Shown here one piece after another: positions 7,220 to 14,671 of a DNA stretch of 37,389 nucleotides (position 1 is its first letter; every line of letters begins with the position of its first letter). The notes under the pieces were generated by a model. The model searched no databases. It was not told the DNA's origin and saw only the letters and a list, made by a program, of their open reading frames with translations. Both the position numbers and the translations under genes were made by a program. This DNA comes from Streptomyces sp. OfavH-34-F (GTDB lineage Bacteria; Actinomycetota; Actinomycetes; Streptomycetales; Streptomycetaceae): contig NZ_JAKRGC010000026.1 in assembly GCF_022347745.1 (NCBI RefSeq), positions 1-37,389 of the forward strand, in the 5' to 3' direction.

Positions 7220-7957
7220 TCAGACCACCAGCTCGCCGAAGGACTCCTCCTGGTCACGGCCGAAGCTGAGGACCTCGTCCTCGCGCAGCCGGCGGAGCGA
7301 CCGCCAGATGCTCGACTTCACCGTGCCGACACTGATGTCGAGGATGGACGCGATCTCCGGGTCCGTGCGGCCCTCGTAGTACCGCAGGACGAGCATCGTG
7401 CGCTGCAGTTCCGGCAGCCGCGCCAGCGCCTGCCAGAGCACGGCGCGCAGCTCCGTCCCGCGCATCGCGTCCGTGTCGCCCACCGTCTCCGGCAGCTCCT
7501 CGGTCGGGTATTCGTTCAGCTTGCGCCTGCGCCAGGCACTGATGTGCAGATTGGTCATCGTGCGGCGCAGATATCCGCCGACCGCGGCCTTGTCGCTGAT
7601 GCGGTCCCAGGCCCGGTACGTCGAGAAGAGGGCGCTCTGGAGCAGGTCCTCCGCCTCGAAGCGGTCGCCGGTCAGGTGATAGGCGGTGGCGTACAGGGAG
7701 GCGCGGCGCTCCCGGACGTAGGCCGTGAACGCCGCTTCGGCGTCCTCGGACACGGCCGGTGCCTTCCGCTCCCCCGAGCCCTCCCCGTACGCGCTTCCCC
7801 CCGCGTCAACCACCGTCATGAATGACGTGTGCTGACGCCCGGCGCCTCGAACGCACCCCCGTCCGTTCACTGCGGCGCCGGACTTCTCCGGGCTCCGGCC
7901 GACGTCGTGCAGACGCGTGACCACTGCGCTCGCGTTGATGCTGTGAGTCGTGTTCAT
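7220..7957 (-). CDS. sigQ: SigE-family ECF RNA polymerase sigma factor SigQ
   Basis: A sigma-70 family (SigE-type ECF) factor of about 245 residues. Region 2 is seen in YATAYHLTGDRFEAEDLLQSALFSTYRAWDRI split over residues following FTAYVRERRASL, and region 4 in LPELQRTMLVLRYYEGRTDPEIASILDISVGTVKSSIWRSLRRL. Its position, divergent from afsQ1-afsQ2, identifies it as SigQ, known in S. coelicolor as a target of AfsQ1 that antagonises AfsQ-driven antibiotic production. I chose ATG 7957 (MNTTHSINAS), preceded by a G-run; a start at 7819 (MTVVDAGGS) is possible, since the first 90 residues lack any domain. No anti-sigma gene is adjacent. Confidence 0.85.
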   Translation of the reverse strand: MNTTHSINASAVVTRLHDVGRSPEKSGAAVNGRGCVRGAGRQHTSFMTVVDAGGSAYGEGSGERKAPAVSEDAEAAFTAYVRERRASLYATAYHLTGDRFEAEDLLQSALFSTYRAWDRISDKAAVGGYLRRTMTNLHISAWRRRKLNEYPTEELPETVGDTDAMRGTELRAVLWQALARLPELQRTMLVLRYYEGRTDPEIASILDISVGTVKSSIWRSLRRLREDEVLSFGRDQEESFGELVV

Positions 7958-8039
7958 CCCGCGCCCCCCATCGGTGGAGTCCGTCGTTCCCTGTGCCAAT
8001 GAGCTTGCCGGGGCAGTTTCATGGCGCTGTCCCCCGACT

Positions 8040-8055
8040 GTCACAGGGCTGTCAC
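8040..8055. promoter_or_regulatory. AfsQ1-type direct-repeat binding site
   Basis: GTCAC-N6-GTCAC lies in the sigQ/afsQ1 intergenic region, 83 bp upstream of the sigQ start used here. It matches the published AfsQ1 consensus as I recall it (GTnAC-N6-GTnAC) without mismatch, and AfsQ1 is known to control sigQ in S. coelicolor. Autoregulation of afsQ1 from the same site is possible. Confidence 0.75.
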
Positions 8056-8168
8056 AGCGCCCGGCGGGGGCACCAATCCCGGCTTCCCGATGCATGAGGG
8101 ACGAATGGGGCGCACATCAGGGGGGACCGACTGTCGAACCGGGGCGCCCCATGGGTCAGAATGACCAA

Positions 8169-8846
8169 GTGCCTTTCCTGTTGCTGATCGAGGACGACGA
8201 CGCCATCCGCACGGCCCTCGAACTCTCGCTGTCACGCCAGGGCCACCGTGTGGCCACCGCGGCGACGGGAGAGGACGGCCTCAACCTGCTGCGCGAGCAG
8301 CGCCCCGACCTGGTCGTGCTGGACGTGATGCTGCCCGGAATCGACGGATTCGAGGTGTGCCGCCGCATCCGCCGTACCGACCAGCTGCCGATCATCCTGC
8401 TGACCGCGCGCAGCGACGACATCGACGTCGTCGTCGGCCTGGAGTCCGGCGCCGACGACTACGTGGTCAAGCCCGTGCAGGGGCGGGTGCTCGACGCCCG
8501 TATCCGCGCGGTGCTGCGCCGCGGCGAGCGGGAGTCGACCGACTCCGCGACGTTCGGGAACGTGGTGATCGACCGTTCCGCGATGACCGTCACCAAGAAC
8601 GGCGAGGACCTCCAGCTCACGCCGACCGAGCTGCGCCTGCTGCTGGAACTGAGCCGCCGGCCCGGCCAGGCCCTGTCCCGGCAGCAACTCCTGCGCCTGG
8701 TCTGGGAGCACGACTACCTGGGCGACTCCCGTCTGGTGGACGCCTGTGTCCAGCGCCTGCGCGCCAAGGTGGAGGACGTGCCGTCGTCGCCGACCCTGAT
8801 CCGTACCGTACGGGGCGTCGGGTACCGGCTGGACTCGCCGCAGTGA
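8169..8846 (+). CDS. afsQ1: Two-component response regulator AfsQ1 (OmpR/PhoB family)
   Basis: A 225-residue response regulator: receiver domain with acidic pocket EDDD (residues 8-11), phosphoacceptor Asp52 in LDVMLPG, the TAR threonine region and the conserved lysine in VVKPV, then an OmpR-type winged helix ending in TIRTVRGVGYRL. Using the GTG at 8169 puts the phosphoacceptor at residue 52, the position known for AfsQ1; an upstream ATG at 8151 would add six residues. The gene overlaps afsQ2 by 4 bp (GTGA). In S. coelicolor AfsQ1/Q2 respond to nitrogen conditions (glutamate) and affect antibiotic production and nitrogen genes. Near-complete identity to the remembered protein makes this call secure. 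Confidence 0.95.
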   Translation: MPFLLLIEDDDAIRTALELSLSRQGHRVATAATGEDGLNLLREQRPDLVVLDVMLPGIDGFEVCRRIRRTDQLPIILLTARSDDIDVVVGLESGADDYVVKPVQGRVLDARIRAVLRRGERESTDSATFGNVVIDRSAMTVTKNGEDLQLTPTELRLLLELSRRPGQALSRQQLLRLVWEHDYLGDSRLVDACVQRLRAKVEDVPSSPTLIRTVRGVGYRLDSPQ

Positions 8847-10384
8847 GCACGGCTGTGCGGCGGGGCCTGCGCGCCGGGCTCCGCTGGACCAGCCTGCGGC
8901 TGCGGCTCGTCATCGTCTTCGCGCTGGTCGCCCTGACCGCCGCCGTGTCGGCCTCCGGCATCGCGTACTGGCTGAACCGCGAGGCGGTGCTGACGCGTAC
9001 GCAGGACGCGGCGCTCGGGGACTTCCGCCAGGAGATGCAGACGCGCGCCGCCTCGCTGCCGCTGCGTCCCACCAAGGAGGACCTGCAGGCGGCGGCCGTG
9101 CAGATGGCGAACAGCAGCCCCGGCTACAGCGTGCTGCTGATCGACGAGCGCGAGCCGGGCAAGCCCATCGTCGGCAACTCCGACCTGGACACCTTCACCC
9201 GCAGCAACGTTCCGCCGTCGCTCCAGGAGCAGGTGAACCGCAAGCAGCCGGTCAAGGCGGGCAACAAGTACGAGTACCACCTGTTCTGGCAGCGCACCTC
9301 GATCGGCGGCACGCCGTACCTCGTCGCCGGTACGAAGATCATCGGCGGCGGGCCGACCGGCTACATGCTGAAGTCGCTCGACCAGGAGCGCGAGGACCTC
9401 TCCTCGCTCGCCTGGTCGCTGGGCATCGCCACGGCGCTCGCCCTGGTCGGCTCCGCGCTGCTGGCGCAGGCGGCCGCGACGACCGTGCTCCGGCCGGTGC
9501 AGCGGCTCGGGGACGCGGCCCGCAAGCTCGGCGAGGGCAAGCTCGACACCCGGCTCGAAGTGTCCGGCACCGATGAACTGGCCGACCTGTCGCGCACGTT
9601 CAACCGGACGGCCAGTTCGCTGGAGAAGAAGGTCGCCGACATGAGCGCGCGCGAGGAGGCCAGCCGCCGCTTCGTCGCCGACATGTCGCACGAGCTGCGC
9701 ACCCCGCTGACGGCGCTCACCGCGGTCACGGAGGTCCTGGAGGACGAGGTGGACAGCCTCGATCCGATGATCGCGCCCGCCGTGAACCTGGTGGTCAGCG
9801 AGACCCGGCGGCTGAACGACCTGGTGGAGAACCTGATGGAGGTCACCCGCTTCGACGCGGGCACGGCCCGGCTGGTCCTGGACACCGTGGACGTGGCGGA
9901 CCAGGTGACCGCCTGCATCGACGCCCGTGCGTGGCTGGACGCGGTGGAGCTGGACGCCGAGCGCGGCATGATGGTCCGCCTCGATCCGCGCCGGCTCGAC
10001 GTGATCCTGGCCAACCTGATCGGCAACGCGCTCAAGCACGGCGGTTCGCCGGTGCGGGTGTCGGTGCGCATCGAGGGCGAGGAGCTGGTCATCGAGGTCC
10101 GCGACCACGGCCCCGGCATCCCCGAGGACGTGTTGCCGCACGTCTTCGACCGCTTCTACAAGGCCAGCGCGTCCCGGCCGCGTTCGGACGGCAGCGGGCT
10201 CGGGCTGTCCATCGCCGTGGAGAACGCGCACATCCACAACGGCGACATCACCGCCCACAACTCGCCCGACGGGGACGGGGCGGTCTTCGTGCTGCGCCTG
10301 CCGCGCGACGCCGGGGCGCTGGACAGCGGCGCCGACGATCACGACGCACCGATACCGGACCACCAGGAGGACGACGCGACGTGA
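8843..10384 (+). CDS. afsQ2: Sensor histidine kinase AfsQ2
   Basis: A 513-residue membrane histidine kinase. One N-terminal transmembrane helix (about residues 19-42), an extracytoplasmic sensor of about 145 residues, a second helix (about 190-213), a HAMP linker (VLRPVQRLGDAARKLGEGKL), the H box FVADMSHELRTPLTAL with His283, an N box (ANLIGNALKHGG), and G boxes (DHGPGIPEDV, GSGLGLSIAV). The start is GTG 8843 overlapping the afsQ1 stop; the longer open frame reaching 8357 is an out-of-frame shadow of afsQ1. It phosphorylates AfsQ1. It overlaps the following lipoprotein gene by 4 bp, so all three are one operon. Confidence 0.95.
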   Translation: MSTAVRRGLRAGLRWTSLRLRLVIVFALVALTAAVSASGIAYWLNREAVLTRTQDAALGDFRQEMQTRAASLPLRPTKEDLQAAAVQMANSSPGYSVLLIDEREPGKPIVGNSDLDTFTRSNVPPSLQEQVNRKQPVKAGNKYEYHLFWQRTSIGGTPYLVAGTKIIGGGPTGYMLKSLDQEREDLSSLAWSLGIATALALVGSALLAQAAATTVLRPVQRLGDAARKLGEGKLDTRLEVSGTDELADLSRTFNRTASSLEKKVADMSAREEASRRFVADMSHELRTPLTALTAVTEVLEDEVDSLDPMIAPAVNLVVSETRRLNDLVENLMEVTRFDAGTARLVLDTVDVADQVTACIDARAWLDAVELDAERGMMVRLDPRRLDVILANLIGNALKHGGSPVRVSVRIEGEELVIEVRDHGPGIPEDVLPHVFDRFYKASASRPRSDGSGLGLSIAVENAHIHNGDITAHNSPDGDGAVFVLRLPRDAGALDSGADDHDAPIPDHQEDDAT

Positions 10385-10989
10385 GGCGCAGCGAACGCCG
10401 GGGACACCGAACCGCCGCCGCCCTGGCAGGTGCCGCACTCTGTGCCGTACTGGCGGCGGGCTGCGGCATCCGTACGACCTCGGTGCCGGTGGACGCCGGT
10501 GCCGCCCCGTCCCGGGTGCCGTGCGCGATGCCCGCCTCGGACGTCTCGCAAACCGGGCGGGGCATCCCCGTGCAGGTGTACCTGGTGTGCGCCTCGCAGC
10601 TGGTGACGGTGGACCGCGCGGTGCGGGTCCAGGAGGCGCGGGGGGACCGGCTCGCGACCGCGACCGGGCTGCTGGACGAGCTGCGCAGGCGGCCCACGGC
10701 GGACGAGCGGCAGGCGGGCTTCTCCACGAACGTCCCCGAGGGGCTGCGGGTCTCGGGCCCGCGCACGGACGACGCGGAAGAGGTGCTGCGGCTCAGCACA
10801 CAGCCGGAGGACCTGCCGGCGGAGGCCCTGGCGCAGATCGTCTGCACCTTCGCCGAGCACGCGTCGCTGACGTCCGACGAGCAGGTGACGCTGGGCGGGC
10901 CGGGCGACTACCCGGCGCGCGGCTACCTGTGCACGGCGGACACGAAGGCGAGCCCGAAGGCGATGCCGAGCACGGTGGGCGTCCCTTAG
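10381..10989 (+). CDS. Lipoprotein of the afsQ operon
   Basis: A 202-residue predicted lipoprotein. After a basic start (VRRSERRGHR, GTG codon) comes a hydrophobic segment ending in the lipobox LAAGC (lipidated Cys about residue 28). The exported part contains three further cysteines (in VPCAMP, LVCAS, IVCTF and LCTAD, four in all) and the block LLDELRRRPTADERQAGFSTNVPEGLRV. It is GTGA-overlapped with afsQ2, so it is co-expressed with the kinase and probably sits beside the kinase sensor domain on the outside of the membrane. In S. coelicolor the equivalent gene is the third member of the afsQ operon. A role as accessory sensor or signal modulator is likely but not proven. Confidence 0.88.
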   Translation: MRRSERRGHRTAAALAGAALCAVLAAGCGIRTTSVPVDAGAAPSRVPCAMPASDVSQTGRGIPVQVYLVCASQLVTVDRAVRVQEARGDRLATATGLLDELRRRPTADERQAGFSTNVPEGLRVSGPRTDDAEEVLRLSTQPEDLPAEALAQIVCTFAEHASLTSDEQVTLGGPGDYPARGYLCTADTKASPKAMPSTVGVP

Positions 10990-11088
10990 GGGGTCCGCGC
11001 GGGGCGTCCCGGGGCGGGTCCGGTTCGTGAGGCAGGTCTCCCCGGTGGGGGCGGAACCGATCCTGTCGCCGACCGCGTCTAGGGCTTC

Positions 11089-11637
11089 GTGCGTCACAGT
11101 ACGGACGGCCAGGCCGTCATCCGTTTCCGCGCGGCAGGGGTGTCGCTGCTCCTCGCGCACCTGCTGCTCGTCGGGTGGCTCACGCTGCGCCCGCTGGATG
11201 TGCCGTGGGTGACCGCCGCCAACTTCTCACCGCTCGCCGGCATCAAGGCCGACCTGTCGCTCGGCCCCGCCGCCGCGTTCCGCCAGATCGGCGGTGCGCT
11301 GCTGCTGCTGGCGCCGCTGGGGGTGCTGCTCCCGATGGCTGACGGCCGGCTGTACGTGTCCCCGTGGCTGTCGCTCGCCCGCACGGTGGCGGCGGGGTCG
11401 CTGATCTCGCTGGCCATCGAGCTGGGGCAGACCGGGGTGCCCGGCCAGGTCGTGGACGTCGACTCGCTGTTCCTGAACACGGCGGGCGTCGCGCTGGCGC
11501 ACGTCATGGTGGTACCGGCGGCCCGGGCCCGGCTGCGCCGGCGCGCCGGACAGGAGCGCCCGGTGGTGGCGCGGGGCGGGCACGAAGCGGCTCAGGGTTC
11601 GACCCCGACGATTTCCAGGGTCGGGATGGCCCCGTAG
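11089..11637 (+). CDS. VanZ-like membrane protein
   Basis: A 182-residue integral membrane protein with four or so hydrophobic helices. Motifs of the VanZ family are clear: WLTLRPLDVPW in the first part, then NFSPL, the glycine/leucine-rich second helix followed by LGVLLP, and SLAIELGQTGVPGQVVDVDSLFLNTAG, containing the family's ELxQ...RxxDxxDxxxNxxG pattern with R replaced by Q/V. VanZ gives low-level teicoplanin resistance in enterococci by an unknown mechanism; most Streptomyces homologues are uncharacterised. It begins with GTG at 11089, 99 bp after the lipoprotein gene. The C-terminal 35 residues are polar and probably cytoplasmic. Confidence 0.82.
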   Translation: MRHSTDGQAVIRFRAAGVSLLLAHLLLVGWLTLRPLDVPWVTAANFSPLAGIKADLSLGPAAAFRQIGGALLLLAPLGVLLPMADGRLYVSPWLSLARTVAAGSLISLAIELGQTGVPGQVVDVDSLFLNTAGVALAHVMVVPAARARLRRRAGQERPVVARGGHEAAQGSTPTISRVGMAP

Positions 11638-11727
11638 AGCGACGCTTTGCCCCTGTTCGTCGCGCGACGATGGATGCATCGGGAGCACGACGGACTGCTC
11701 CCCGCAACGTTCGCGAAGGAGCCCACC

Positions 11728-11931
11728 ATGGCCGCACTTGCCCGCCCCCGTGACGGACGCATGATCGGCGGAGTGTGCGCAGCGCTGGCGAGGCGCTTCG
11801 GCACGTCGGCGACGACCATGCGCGTCGTCTTCCTGGTCTCGTGCCTGCTGCCGGGACCGCAGTTCCTGCTCTATCTGGCGCTCTGGCTGCTGCTGCCCCA
11901 GGAGCGGCCGTCGTCGTCGGCCGCCTGGTGA
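11728..11931 (+). CDS. PspC domain protein
   Basis: A 67-residue protein that is almost entirely one PspC domain: LARPRDGRMIGGVCAALARRFG, then a hydrophobic helix (MRVVFLVSCLLPGPQFLLYLALWLLLP). PspC domains sit in the membrane and take part in envelope stress responses. The start ATG 11728 has a good ribosome binding site (GAAGGAG, 7 bp upstream). It stands alone, between a VanZ-like gene and a convergent secreted-protein gene. Confidence 0.88.
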   Translation: MAALARPRDGRMIGGVCAALARRFGTSATTMRVVFLVSCLLPGPQFLLYLALWLLLPQERPSSSAAW

Positions 11932-11951
11932 CCGTCCGGCGGACATGACGA

Positions 11952-11979
11952 CGGGCGGGCCCCGGCGGGGGCCCGCCCG
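11952..11979. terminator. Bidirectional hairpin terminator
   Basis: A perfect 12-bp GC stem (11952-11963 with 11968-11979) and a 4-nt loop between the convergent pspC-like and small secreted protein genes. Confidence 0.65.
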
Positions 11980-12004
11980 CAGGCGTGCTGCGGCTGCCGC
12001 CGGA

Positions 12005-12319
12005 TCAGCGGCCGAGCGGCACCCCGTTGGCGGTGAGGCCGTTGGCGGTCACGCCGCCGGCCGGCAGGCCGCCGATGAGGCCCTGGACCGGCGCGGTGGC
12101 GTCGCCCAGGACCTTCGTCTGGCTGGTGCCGAGGAGCTGGTCGGCGGTGTCCTGGACCGGCAGCGTCGAGGTGGCGTCGGCCACCGCTCCGGCGACGGGC
12201 ACCACGCCGGTCACGGTCTCCAGCGGCAGCGCGGAGGCCGAGGCAGTACCGGCGGCGGCAGCGGCGAAAGCGGCACCGAGGGCGGCGACGCCGAGGGTCC
12301 GGGCAGCAGACTGCTTCAT
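12005..12319 (-). CDS. Small secreted protein
   Basis: A 104-residue exported protein: MKQSAARTLGVAALGAAFAA, an alanine-rich signal core, and a cleavage site near ASA|LPLE. The mature protein, about 75 residues, is rich in G, T, V, A and P, lacks cysteine, and contains LPVQDTADQLLGTSQTKVLGD and GLIGGLPAGG split over the C-terminal half. It resembles the product of 5858-6274 in composition and in the TD-, LG- and GGL/GP-type spacing. A ribosome-binding AAGGATGA lies upstream. These proteins are widely conserved in Streptomyces, often labelled ATP-binding protein without visible nucleotide motifs. Function unknown. Confidence 0.78.
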   Translation of the reverse strand: MKQSAARTLGVAALGAAFAAAAAGTASASALPLETVTGVVPVAGAVADATSTLPVQDTADQLLGTSQTKVLGDATAPVQGLIGGLPAGGVTANGLTANGVPLGR

Positions 12320-12406
12320 ATGACATTCATCCTTGGGGAAGGGGATGTGAGCGGCTTCGCAACGTAGTCAGCCGCCACCCCGGTCCGCAAATATCGCCAC
12401 CCCGCA

Positions 12407-12440
12407 AAAACGGCCGGGGAAACCTTTCCCCGGCCGTTTT
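12407..12440 (-). terminator. Intrinsic terminator of add
   Basis: A perfect 16-bp stem (12407-12422 with 12425-12440) with A-runs on one side and T-runs on the other. On the minus strand it follows the add stop by 13 bp and ends in TTTTT, making it one of the few classical intrinsic terminators here. It also lies upstream of the secreted protein gene and isolates the two units. Confidence 0.85.
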
Positions 12441-12453
12441 CCTTACCGCTTCC

Positions 12454-13608
12454 TCAGCCGGCGAGCGAGGAAGACACGCTGGTCGCAGCGGTCTGCTCGA
12501 AAAGCCATTCGGACTTGAGCTCGGCGTATCCGGGCTTGATGACGTCGTTGATCATCGCAAGACGTTCATCGAAAGGAATGAACGCCGACTTCATCGCGTT
12601 GACGGTGAACCATTGCATGTCGTCGAGCGTGTATCCGAAAGTCTCGGTCAGCTTCTCGAATTCGCCGCTCATGCTGGTGCCGCTCATCAGCCGGTTGTCC
12701 GTGTTCACGGTGGCCCGGAAATGCAGCTTCCGCAGCAGCCCGATGGGGTGCTCGGCGTACGAGGCGGCCGCGCCGGTCTGGAGGTTGGAGGTCGGGCACA
12801 TCTCCAGCGGGATGCGCTTGTCCCGCACGTAGGAGGCGAGCCGGCCCAGCTTCACGGAGCCGTCCTCGGCGATCTCGATGTCGTCGATGATCCGGACCCC
12901 GTGCCCGAGCCGGTCGGCGCCGCACCACTGGATGGCCTGCCAGATCGACGGCAGCCCGAACGCCTCGCCCGCGTGGATCGTGAAGTGGTTGTTCTCGCGC
13001 TTGAGGTACTCGAACGCGTCCAGGTGCCGGGTGGGCGGGAAGCCGGCCTCGGCGCCCGCGATGTCGAACCCGGCGACGCCCTGGTCGCGGTAGCGGTTGG
13101 CGAGTTCGGCGATCTCCAGGGACCGCGCGGCGTGCCGCATGGCGGTGAGCAGGGCGCCGACGCGGATGCGGTTGCCGTCCTGCCTGGCCCGCCGCTCGCC
13201 CTCGCGGAACCCCTCGTTGACGGCCTCGACGACCTCTTCGAGGGTCAGCCCGGCTTCCAGGTGCTGCTCGGGGGCGTAACGCACCTCGGCGTAGACGACG
13301 CCGTCGGCCGCCAGGTCCTCGGCGCACTCGGCGGCGACCCGGAACAGCGCGTCACGGGTCTGCATGACGGCGCAGGTGTGGGCGAACGTCTCCAGGTACC
13401 GCTCCAGCGAACCGGAGTCGGCGGCCTCCCGGAACCAGATACCGAGTTTGTCCGGCTCGGACTCGGGAAGGGCGTCGTACCCGACCGCGGCGGCGAGATC
13501 GACGATCGTGCCGGGTCGCAGCCCGCCGTCGAGGTGGTCGTGCAGAAGGACCTTGGGGGCCCGCCGGATCTGGTCCGGGCCGGGCACGTTGAGGGTGGGG
13601 CTCATCAT
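12454..13608 (-). CDS. add: Adenosine deaminase
   Basis: A 384-residue zinc-dependent adenosine deaminase that converts adenosine and deoxyadenosine to inosine and deoxyinosine. Metal ligands are seen in HDHLDGGLR (His23, His25), TIHAGE and the DN(R/D)-type region [17 protein letters not shown] and [10 protein letters not shown] complete the active site. Two ATG codons are adjacent (13608 and 13605). A CTACGCGCGTAG palindrome lies 16 bp upstream, and the hexamer TAGAGT ends only 6 bp before the ATG, so the transcript probably begins at or next to the start codon. The gene is monocistronic and shares its operator with deoC, deoA and the nucleoside transporter. Confidence 0.95.
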   Translation of the reverse strand: MMSPTLNVPGPDQIRRAPKVLLHDHLDGGLRPGTIVDLAAAVGYDALPESEPDKLGIWFREAADSGSLERYLETFAHTCAVMQTRDALFRVAAECAEDLAADGVVYAEVRYAPEQHLEAGLTLEEVVEAVNEGFREGERRARQDGNRIRVGALLTAMRHAARSLEIAELANRYRDQGVAGFDIAGAEAGFPPTRHLDAFEYLKRENNHFTIHAGEAFGLPSIWQAIQWCGADRLGHGVRIIDDIEIAEDGSVKLGRLASYVRDKRIPLEMCPTSNLQTGAAASYAEHPIGLLRKLHFRATVNTDNRLMSGTSMSGEFEKLTETFGYTLDDMQWFTVNAMKSAFIPFDERLAMINDVIKPGYAELKSEWLFEQTAATSVSSSLAG

Positions 13609-13624
13609 TCACGCACTCTAACGC

Positions 13625-13636
13625 CTACGCGCGTAG
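13625..13636. promoter_or_regulatory. Palindromic operator in front of add
   Basis: Perfect CTACGCGCGTAG, identical to the site before deoC, located 16 bp upstream of the add start. On the minus strand a -10-like TAGAGT (13620-13615) follows it. A bound protein would cover the promoter. Confidence 0.7.
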
Positions 13637-13710
13637 AGCGCGCTTGTCGTTGCATAACGGATACGCGGGACGGGAAGGGCGCGTCCGGGCGGAGCCCCGC
13701 AGCGCCCGCA

Positions 13711-13766
13711 CGTAACAGACACGGCGAACAGGGGTGGCGTACACCCCCGCGTCTGACACTGTTACG
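13711..13766. promoter_or_regulatory. Nested inverted repeats upstream of the alpha/beta hydrolase-like gene
   Basis: Outer arms CGTAACAG (13711-13718) and CTGTTACG (13759-13766) enclose a small hairpin GGGGTG/CACCCC (13731-13736, 13742-13747) on nearly the same centre. The outer right arm ends 2 bp before the start codon at 13769. This could be a repressor site or a leader structure; nothing in the sequence identifies the factor. Confidence 0.4.
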
Positions 13767-13768
13767 CC

Positions 13769-14530
13769 ATGGCACAGCGCGCACTCCCCCAGCCTGCGGC
13801 AAGGCTGGGACGGGCCGTCGGAGCGGCGGCCGGAACAACAACGGTCGGCGGCGTGGTCCTGCTGCTCCCGGACGGCGAACCCCACTCCACCCGCCGCCCC
13901 TCCTCCCTCTCCCACGCCCGCCTGTTCCCCCTCGCCCGCGCCCTGGCGCACGCGGGGCGCGACGACGGCCTCGCCACCCATGTGGTGCGCTACCGCTGCC
14001 GGGGCTGGAACGAGGACGCCGCACAGCTCGCGGCGGACGCGGAGTGGGCGGTGGAGGAGACGGTGCGCCGCTACGGCGACGTCCCGGTCTGCCTGGCCGG
14101 CCACGGCATGGGCGCCCGCGCGGCCCTGCGGGCAGGCGGCCACGCCTCGGTCGGCGCGGTCCTGGCCCTGGCCCCCTGGCTGCCGGGCGACCCGTCCGCC
14201 GACCCGGAGCCGGTCAAGCACCTGGTGGGCCGCCCGGTCCTGCTGGTCCACGGCACCAACGACGCCCGCTGCGCACCGGAGTTGTCGTTCCGCCTGGCCC
14301 AGCGCGCCAAGAAGATCCACCGCGACACGTGCCGCTTCGAGGTCCACTCGGACGGCCACGCCCTGCGCCAGCACCGCTCCGAAGTGACGGCTCTGTGCGC
14401 CGACTTCATCCGCGGCACCCTCTTCGGCCACCCCTATGCCCGCCCCCTGGCCGACGCACTGGCGGCCCCGCCACCCCTGGGCCTGCGGATGCCGCTGGCG
14501 GTGGGCTTCGGGGAGTCACTGAGGGGGTGA
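13769..14530 (+). CDS. Alpha/beta hydrolase-fold protein without a nucleophilic serine
   Basis: A 253-residue protein with the dienelactone-hydrolase/esterase layout: VVLLLPDGE strand near residue 29, nucleophile-elbow region VCLAGHGMGARAAL (111-115), the acid region LLVHGTNDAR (Asp166) and SDGHALRQH (His197). The elbow reads G-H-G-M-G, so the usual Ser between the two glycines is replaced by Gly113, while Asp and His are kept. It therefore may not be a conventional hydrolase. The gene is single, divergent from add, with nested inverted repeats in its leader. Substrate unknown. Confidence 0.78.
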   Translation: MAQRALPQPAARLGRAVGAAAGTTTVGGVVLLLPDGEPHSTRRPSSLSHARLFPLARALAHAGRDDGLATHVVRYRCRGWNEDAAQLAADAEWAVEETVRRYGDVPVCLAGHGMGARAALRAGGHASVGAVLALAPWLPGDPSADPEPVKHLVGRPVLLVHGTNDARCAPELSFRLAQRAKKIHRDTCRFEVHSDGHALRQHRSEVTALCADFIRGTLFGHPYARPLADALAAPPPLGLRMPLAVGFGESLRG

Positions 14531-14576
14531 GGAGGCGGGGCGGGGCGGAGGCGAGCGCGGTGGGGACGCCGCCTCA
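14528..14576 (+). terminator. Possible terminator after the hydrolase-like gene
   Basis: Arms 14528-14537 and 14567-14576 (10 bp with one mismatch) overlap the stop codon and bracket a G-rich loop. No T-run follows. Confidence 0.4.
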
Positions 14577-14588
14577 GTAGCGACTCCG

Positions 14589-14617
14589 CTGCTCCCCGCA
14601 CGCGCGGGGACAGCCAC
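14589..14617. repeat. Single 29-bp unit resembling a type I-E CRISPR repeat
   Basis: The stretch begins CTGCTCCCCGC, has a short loop, then GCGGGGACAGCCAC. Length (29), palindrome (CCCCGC/GCGGGG) and flanks resemble I-E repeats found in Streptomyces. No second copy follows at 60-61 bp spacing on either side and no cas gene is in the window, so it is not an array. It could simply be the terminator hairpin of the convergent flanking genes. Confidence 0.3.
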
Positions 14618-14671
14618 GGTGCTCCATGAAGGCGTGTCGTGGTCGCTCCGCGTTGTGCACCGGGTCGGTTT

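Noticed and set aside
8357..8842. Extension of the afsQ2 reading frame upstream through afsQ1.
   Set aside because: The extra 162 residues are proline/arginine-rich out-of-frame afsQ1 sequence; GTG 8843 overlapping the afsQ1 stop is the natural coupled start.
14589..14650. A CRISPR array.
   Set aside because: Only one repeat-like unit; no second copy at the expected spacing and no cas genes.
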